DNA from: Notamacropus eugenii
Taxonomy: Eukaryota > Chordata > Mammalia > Diprotodontia > Macropodidae
Assembly: GCF_028372415.1 (NCBI RefSeq)
Contig: NC_092875.1
Coordinates: 31,452,812 to 31,516,811, forward strand
DNA length: 64,000 nt
Reading direction: 5' to 3'
Under the pieces are notes generated by a model, which ran no database searches, was not told where the DNA came from, and saw only the letters and a program-made list of their open reading frames with translations. A program made the position numbers and the translations under genes. Below, piece after piece: positions 54,069-64,000 of the stretch (position 1 is the stretch's first letter; every line of letters starts with the position of its first letter).

Positions 54069-54631
54069 GTAAGCTTGCTCCGGGGCCTCCCATGGAGCCC
54101 TCAAGTTGGGAACATCAGCCCAGGCCAAAGACTTAGGCTGAATTTCTCCTCAAACCCCATCAACCCCACGGGGAAAACTCCAGACAGCTTTCCATGCCTT
54201 CTGGGTTTGGCGTGGTTCGTGTCTTAATTTATTTATTTTTAGAATTTCCTCTGCCCAAGAAAATGACAGTGATCAGAACTAGAAAGAGATTAGGTAATCG
54301 AGGTCCCCAAATTTCCCTTTGAAACAGCCCATCTGGAGGGAAACCAAGCCGAAGTCTCTGGATAATGCCCTGCTTCACTTGGTGGGTGTAGACGCGGCTC
54401 TGAAAAGCTCGTTAAATCGCGAGGTCAGCATTCATTCCTAGACACGATTTGAGAAATGATTTTGACCCCTCCTCAGATCTTCAGAGCGTTTGCTCTTGGA
54501 GACTTGCGTTCTCTACCCCTTCTGCTTTCTATTCTTTTTCATTCTTATTCATCTCATTCTCTTTCCTCCTTCACTCCGTGCCTTTCCATGTCTCTCTATC
54601 TCTTTCTCTGTGTGTATGTCTGTGTACTCCT

Positions 54632-54782
54632 TTTCTCTTCTCTTCTCTTCTCTTCTCTTCTCTTCTCTTCTCTTCTCTTCTCTTCTCTTCTCTTCTCTTC
54701 TCTTCTCTTCTCTTCTCTTCTCTTCTCTTCTTCTTCTTCTTCTTCTTCTTCTTCTTCTTCTTTTCTCTCTCTCTCTCTCTTT
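54632..54782. repeat. (TTCTC)n, (TTC)n, (TC)n compound array in the intron
   Basis: About 19 TTCTC units, then about 11 TTC units, then a short (TC)n. Confidence 0.97.
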
Positions 54783-56924
<2,142 letters not shown>

Positions 56925-57039
56925 TAAGACACTGTCTTGACTTTAAAGAGAAAACAGAATGTGGATTGTAGGAGGAGACAAAGGTGGTGTTGGTGGTGGG
57001 GGAATGTGAGACATTTTTTATAAAAGGAAACATATATAT

Positions 57040-57235
<196 letters not shown>

Positions 57236-57389
57236 CCCTGTGAAAATTCATCCATTGATCTTAGACAAATAGAAGGGAAGTAGGGAGAGAGAAAGTCAAC
57301 TCTTCAGCTCTGGAAATTTGGCTCCTCTTCCATCTGGTATATAGACAGAAAAAAGGACTCCAGAGAGCATGATATCTTAAAGGATTAGT

Positions 57390-57819
57390 AATGAGAGAAG
57401 AGAGAAAAGAGAGAGAGGGAGGAGGAGTGGGGGAAAGAGAAATCGAGAGAGGTGAGATTGAAAGAACGAGATGCGGAGAGGCAAGGTTGAGGAACAAGAG
57501 AGGGAAGAAATTGGGGGGCTGGAGGGAAGCGAGAAAGGAGAGATTGAGAGAGAGAAAAGAGGAGAATGAAAAATGGGAAGAGCTGGGATTGGGGGAGAAT
57601 GGGAATTACTGAAGAGAGAACCAGCGGAGTGGGGCAGATGGAGGCGGGGGCAGTTAAGACAGAGGACAAAACTAAGAAAGATGGAGAAAGGGTGGGAAAG
57701 AGGAAGAGAATAGAGAATGAGACAAAGGAAAGAGAGAGACGGGAGACTGTGATGAGAGATAATGGGGAGAAGAGGCAGAGATAGTGAGAGGGAGGGAGGG
57801 AGGGAGGGAGGAAGGAAGA

Positions 57820-57901
<82 letters not shown>

Positions 57902-57909
57902 GAGAGAGA
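57390..57909. repeat. Intronic polypurine tract ending in (GGGA)n(GA)n
   Basis: About 520 bp of A/G-rich DNA; 57784-57816 is (GGGA)n-like, and from 57824 to 57909 nearly pure GA. Confidence 0.95.
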
Positions 57910-59105
57910 TTCCATTTAATCAAGCAGGAGTCCAAATTTTTCTCGTTCCTCTCCCCCTCCTTGCCCCCAAACTTGGCATCCTTCCAGGGTCCCACCCGTT
58001 TGCCAAATCCCGAATGTTGAATGTATTCGCTACCTCTCTCATTGTTTATAGGAAGCAGGCGAAGCCTTTGAAACGTAGACGGGGCTCTGCTGAACTCTTT
58101 ATACAGACACAGATAAACACGGCAGCTCTCACAAATAGACACTCACCCCAGAGTCGCTGTTAAAAGCCCTTCAGGGCTGAGCGAGAAGGTTAGCCCGCCT
58201 GGCGAAGGAGGCTAGTCGGGTGCTGCTTGCACTGAGTTTTCCCCGCCTGGCTGATTTAAGGAAACCCACCCTCAGCCATTCAGTGCCCTCACCTCGGACT
58301 TTGTCCGGTGATACCCACACCCTTTCTCCAGCCCCAGGTGGTGAATGGACTGGGGCTGTCTTTAAAAGGATCTACAACCCCCACCTCCCCCAACCCCTGC
58401 ATACCCAAGGCCTAAGGACAGACAGGCTCTGGCTCAGAGGGGAAGAACCTCTTCAACGTCCCCCACCCCCACCCCCCCCGACCCCCTATCACCACCACCC
58501 TAGGCCTGTTCTGCAGTAAACTGGGAGAAATTTGACATTTATTATTATTTGGAATTAAACAATGTCTCTGTCCCCGCCACGCCGAAGGGCCGGAGTGATA
58601 TATTACCGGTCTGTTTACAGTAAAATAGAAAGGGGAGAAAAAGGCAGACTTTCCTCCTATTCCGTTTTGGAAGCTGAGGCCGCCGGCCCCGCGTAGTTCT
58701 GCTGGAAAGATTTCACTATAAAAGGATTGCAAAACACACGGTGACTCTGGTTACCTTCTGAGGGAAGGGAATGGAGGGAAACTGGGAGGTGAGAGCGCTC
58801 CCCTCACCAGCTTAGCTTTAAACGTTTCCCACCCCCACCTCCCGGTCCTTCCTGCTTGCTTGCCATTGGGAAACAGCACCGAACTGGCTTCTTTTCCAAG
58901 CAACTGGAACCGGTCATCTCAAGGATGCTGCGGCCGACCCCCAGCACCTGGTTTTCTGCAGGGCAGCACTCATTGCGCCTGAATCTAGACAGAAGGCCAG
59001 ACAGCTCCTGGCATCATTTCCAAAGGGGATGATGTTTTCCTTTTGATTTCCCCTCTCCCCTGATGGGGTCCAAACAATTAGATGCCATTGGAGTGTGCAG
59101 GGGTT
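57910..59105. other. Unique intronic DNA
   Basis: CpG-bearing in part (58160-58330, 58570-58700), with a C-rich stretch CCCCCACCCCCACCCCCCCC near 58459. No repeat recognised. Confidence 0.45.
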
Positions 59106-59109
59106 AGAG

Positions 59110-59360
59110 GTGGAAGAGAAGGGGGAAAAGAGGAAGGAAAAAGTGGATGTGGAAAAAAGGAAGGGAAGAGAGGAGAGAGGCAAGCAGAGAGAGAGAGAGA
59201 TCAGGAGAGAGGCAGAGACAGACAGATAAAAGAGAGAGACAGAGAAGAGAGAGAGACAGAGAAAAGAGAGACAGAGAAAAGAGACAGAAAAGAAAGAGGA
59301 AGAGGAAGAAAGGGGAGGGAAAAAAGGAGAGAAAGGGAAGAAGGGAGAGATGAGTAAGGG
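59110..59360. repeat. Intronic polypurine tract
   Basis: GAGAGAGACAGAGAAGAG-type sequence. Confidence 0.92.
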
Positions 59361-59424
59361 GAAGAGGGCAAAAGGCAGAATCAGTTTCAAAATCACTAGT
59401 GATAAAGGTGATCGGAGGAGATAA

Positions 59425-59475
59425 TATTCGGAATGCACTTGGCACATAGTAGGAGCTTAATAAACACTTCTACTT
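59425..59475 (+). repeat. L2/MIR terminal fragment
   Basis: CACTTGGCACATAGTAGGAG followed by CTTAATAAACACTTC, the shared L2/MIR 3' end. Confidence 0.7.
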
Positions 59476-59640
59476 TCCTTCCTTTCTCCCCTTCCCCCAT
59501 CAAACGGGGCTAGGAAGAGAACGGCAGAGGTGGGGAAAGGCCTGCTGGCCCAATGTCTAAGTGTGTGGATGTGTATGGTGGGGGTGGGGGCAGGACTAGT
59601 CATCTGTAAATTCCCTTGGGCTGTGGGCATATGTGTGTCC

Positions 59641-59720
59641 CCTGGGGTCTCCACAGGATGCTTAGGTGCACGTGTGTTTCCGGGGTCTCCACAGGATCCT
59701 GTGTGCACGTGTGCACTCCC
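59641..59720. repeat. Two-copy tandem duplication, 38-bp period
   Basis: GGGGTCTCCACAGGAT starts at 59644 and again at 59682, each followed by a GTGCACGTGTG word. Confidence 0.85.
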
Positions 59721-59848
59721 AGACCGTTATCACCACCAACAGTAACAACTCAAAGAAGAGAGGTTATTATGGAGTGAGTTTCCTCCTTCACTTCCTCCTG
59801 AAAGACCTGCCTCTGGGAACTAAATTTAGCCAGAGTTGATGAGTTGAA

Positions 59849-59852
<4 letters not shown>

Positions 59853-59911
<59 letters not shown>
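59853..59911. repeat. (GT)n microsatellite
   Basis: About 29 units, intronic. Confidence 0.98.
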
Positions 59912-59915
<4 letters not shown>

Positions 59916-60189
59916 CACTCGCGCGAGCAGGGAGGTAGTAGTGGTGGTAGGGAACTTTCTATATTCCAAACGAGTCAACAAAATGAGCAAGCCCTCCTGG
60001 CTTTTCCTTCTCCGAGACTGCGCTGTCGCTCCCCCCTACCCCCCTACACCTCCTCTGTTCCTTGGCCCCCGCCCCCATCCCTGTTCTCAAAATAGGCAGG
60101 AAAACCTGGGCTGGATCAGTCCTGGTGTGGAGTAGGAAATCAGGCTTTCCCCCTGGATCATCAGTCCCTTCTGTTGCTGCACCAGTTGA

Positions 60190-62419
<2,230 letters not shown>

Positions 62420-62690
62420 ATAATCAATCCACAAATATTTACTAAACTCTTCTTGTTTGCAGAGTCTTATATGGGTTGCTGGTGGGGAGAGAGATACTAA
62501 GTTTATCAAAGACCAGGTCCTTCTCCTCTTGGCCTTCTCTTTGAGTAGTGGATAAGACGTTGAACAGGGAATTATAATATATGCTATCAACAAGTACTAT
62601 AGATAGGATGGAAGCAAGTCCCAGGTGAGGTATAAGGATTCTGATTTGCCACAGAGATGATGATAATGATGTTAACAACAAAAGCACTAA
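62420..62690 (-). repeat. L2 LINE 3' region
   Basis: AATCAATCCACAAATATTTA, CTAAACTCTTCTTGTTTGC, then loosely matching sequence to 62690. Confidence 0.6.
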
Positions 62691-62694
62691 TTAT

Positions 62695-62790
62695 AGACTG
62701 TGAGGCATAGTGTATATGGGTTCAAATACGACTTCTAATTTATACTAGCTGTATGATCTTGGTCAAGTCACTTAATCCCTGCTGACCCTA
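62695..62790 (+). repeat. tRNA-derived SINE fragment
   Basis: GTGAGGCATAGTGTATATGG, GTTCAAATACGACTTC, GATCTTGGTCAAGTCACTTA. Confidence 0.8.
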
Positions 62791-62792
62791 CA

Positions 62793-62995
62793 CACCTTTC
62801 TCTAGGGGTCTCTGAGACCCTTTCAGGGATCCCTAAGGACAAAAATAATTTCATAATAATATTACAACATTTTAATTTTCAATATGACTGCTATCCATTG
62901 TCATCATCACATATGCAAAAGTTTCTTGGTGTGGGAAGGGGTTCCTCAATAATTTTAATTCTAAAGGGGTTCCGAGGCCAAAAAGTTCTGACAAA
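62793..62995. mobile_element. hAT-like ancient repeat, partial
   Basis: GGGTCTCTGAGACCCTTTCA, GGGATCCCTAAGGACAAAAA, TAATTTCATAATAATATTAC, then AGGGGTTCCGAGGCCAAAAA. I know this as a mammalian DNA-transposon-type repeat but cannot name the subfamily. Confidence 0.6.
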
Positions 62996-63149
62996 TTAGC
63001 TGATCTACATGTATGGAGGAAATCTCCACTGTGGGGGTTCCCCACAAGAAAGCACAGCTCCAAACTGATAGTATGGTTTTGTAGTAATAATAATGGATAT
63101 ATATGTAGTAGCATATATGATTTTTCAAAGCCTTTTATATAGAGTATCT

Positions 63150-63288
63150 AAGAGTGCAGTGGGTAAAATGCTGGACTAGGAAGAAGGAAGACCTAGCTTA
63201 AATTCCTCCCTAAGACACTTACCAGCCTGTGTGTCAGTGGATAAATTGATTAACATCTCTGCGCTTCAGTTTACTCATGTAAAATGAA
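63150..63288 (+). repeat. MIR3-like SINE, 5' part (split by next element)
   Basis: AGTGCAGTGGGTAAAATG, AAGACCTAGCTTAAATTCC, CTGCGCTTCAGTTTACTCAT. The tail lies at 63565-63612: TGGCCTCTAAGGCCCTTTCT, AGCTCTAAATCTTC. Confidence 0.75.
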
Positions 63289-63560
63289 GAGTAGCTAGGT
63301 GGCAAAGTGGACAGAGTGCCTAGACTGGAGTCAGAAGACAGGAATTCAAATCCCACCTCTGACACTTACTAGCTGAGTGACCCTAGGCAAGTCATTTCTC
63401 CTACTTGCCTCAGTTTCCTCATCAGTTAAGTGGGGATACTAATAACCCCTAACTCCCAAGGTTGAGGTAAGGATCAAATGAGATCATAATTGTAGAGGGC
63501 TTAGAACAAAGCCTGGCACTAGTAAGTGCCATATAAATGTTAGCTGTTATTGTTATTAAC
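63289..63560 (+). repeat. THER1-like CORE-SINE, full length, inside MIR3
   Basis: AGCTAGGTGGCAAAGTGGAC, GGAATTCAAATCCCACC, CTTACTAGCTGAGTGACC, CAGTTTCCTCATCAGTTAAG, AGCCTGGCACTAGTAAGTGC, AATGTTAGCTGTTATTG. Confidence 0.93.
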
Positions 63561-63612
63561 AACAATGATTTATGGCCTCTAAGGCCCTTTCTAGCTCTAA
63601 ATCTTCTAACAG

Positions 63613-64000
63613 AGTAGATGTAATGTAACCAAAAGGGAAGACACTAGCAGCTGAGGGTATCAGGAAAGACTTCATGTGGAAGGAGGTGTTGGAGCCAAGT
63701 CCTGTCCAACTTTCCTACTTCCTTTCTCCACACCTCCCCCTGCTCCAAACTGAAGCAAAGTGAATTAAATGGATCTACCATGTGATAAAAGTGGTCCAGA
63801 AGTCCTTGAATCTCTGTAAAACTCAGGGAGGTATGTGCAGGTCACCCCCTGCACCTGAGAAAGGGTGTGGGAAAGGGCTAATTTGGAGACCTCTGTAGGG
63901 TTTAAGATTATTTGAACCCTTTAAAAGTCCTGTGAACTGTTATTCGTGTCCAGGGAGGAGACTAATGTAGTTAGGGCCTCAAGGACTGAACTGAATTCAC
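63613..64000. other. Unique intronic DNA
   Basis: No repeat recognised with confidence; AAGACTTCATGTGGAAGGAG near 63666 could be an L2 remnant. Confidence 0.4.

Noticed and set aside
63289-63360. Functional tRNA gene
   Set aside because: A/B-box-like words belong to SINE heads followed by SINE core and tail; none folds with an anticodon arm of a real tRNA as far as I can see.

Overview
The window is a vertebrate nuclear gene locus, almost certainly from a marsupial. Exons of TBX5 (T-box transcription factor of heart and forelimb) lie on the + strand in the last 10 kb. The rest is intergenic or intronic DNA with CORE-SINEs (MIR/THER1-like with an L2-type tail, MIR3/THER2-like with a CR1/L3-type tail), tRNA-derived SINEs whose tail resembles BovB/RTE LINEs, old L2, CR1/L3 and L1 fragments, and many long (GA)n/(TC)n microsatellites. 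Alu, B1 and other placental-specific SINEs are absent. The species cannot be fixed from the sequence alone.

Layout. 1-43.7 kb: upstream intergenic DNA with no recognisable protein gene; in other mammals TBX3 lies further upstream of TBX5, so this is probably part of the TBX3-TBX5 regulatory interval. It holds about 50 decayed repeats, several stretches of repeat-free DNA dense in homeodomain, NKX2-5 or CArG-like motifs, and three CpG-rich patches (about 9.6-10.1, 32.4-32.7 and 36.5-36.8 kb). 43.7-53.9 kb: a nearly transposon-free, CpG-richer promoter domain with a 716-base assembly gap (51290-52005). Noncoding first exon(s) of TBX5, and the divergent lncRNA known as TBX5-AS1 in human, are expected here, but neither can be placed with certainty. 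53.9-61.6 kb: four coding exons. 61.6-64 kb: start of the next intron, where repeats resume.

The four exons encode residues 1-170 in human TBX5 numbering: the N-terminal arm and the first two thirds of the T-box DNA-binding domain. Exons carrying residues 50-170 read identically to human TBX5 as I recall it, with consensus splice sites in the expected phases. The first coding exon is one base short, so as written it runs out of frame into a stop just inside the intron; an assembly error in a C run is the likeliest explanation. The 3' exons lie beyond the window.

The most unusual unexplained signal is a 34-bp motif present twice with one mismatch (46469-46502 and 47922-47955), 1.45 kb apart and 6-7.5 kb upstream of the TBX5 start codon, in otherwise unique DNA. 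Other points of interest are three degenerate minisatellite-like fields, about a dozen long GA/TC tracts, a (TC)n/(GA)n inverted pair, an overlapping CArG-like/NKX2-5 composite site, and a homeodomain-rich stretch in the intron where mouse Tbx5 has its forelimb element.
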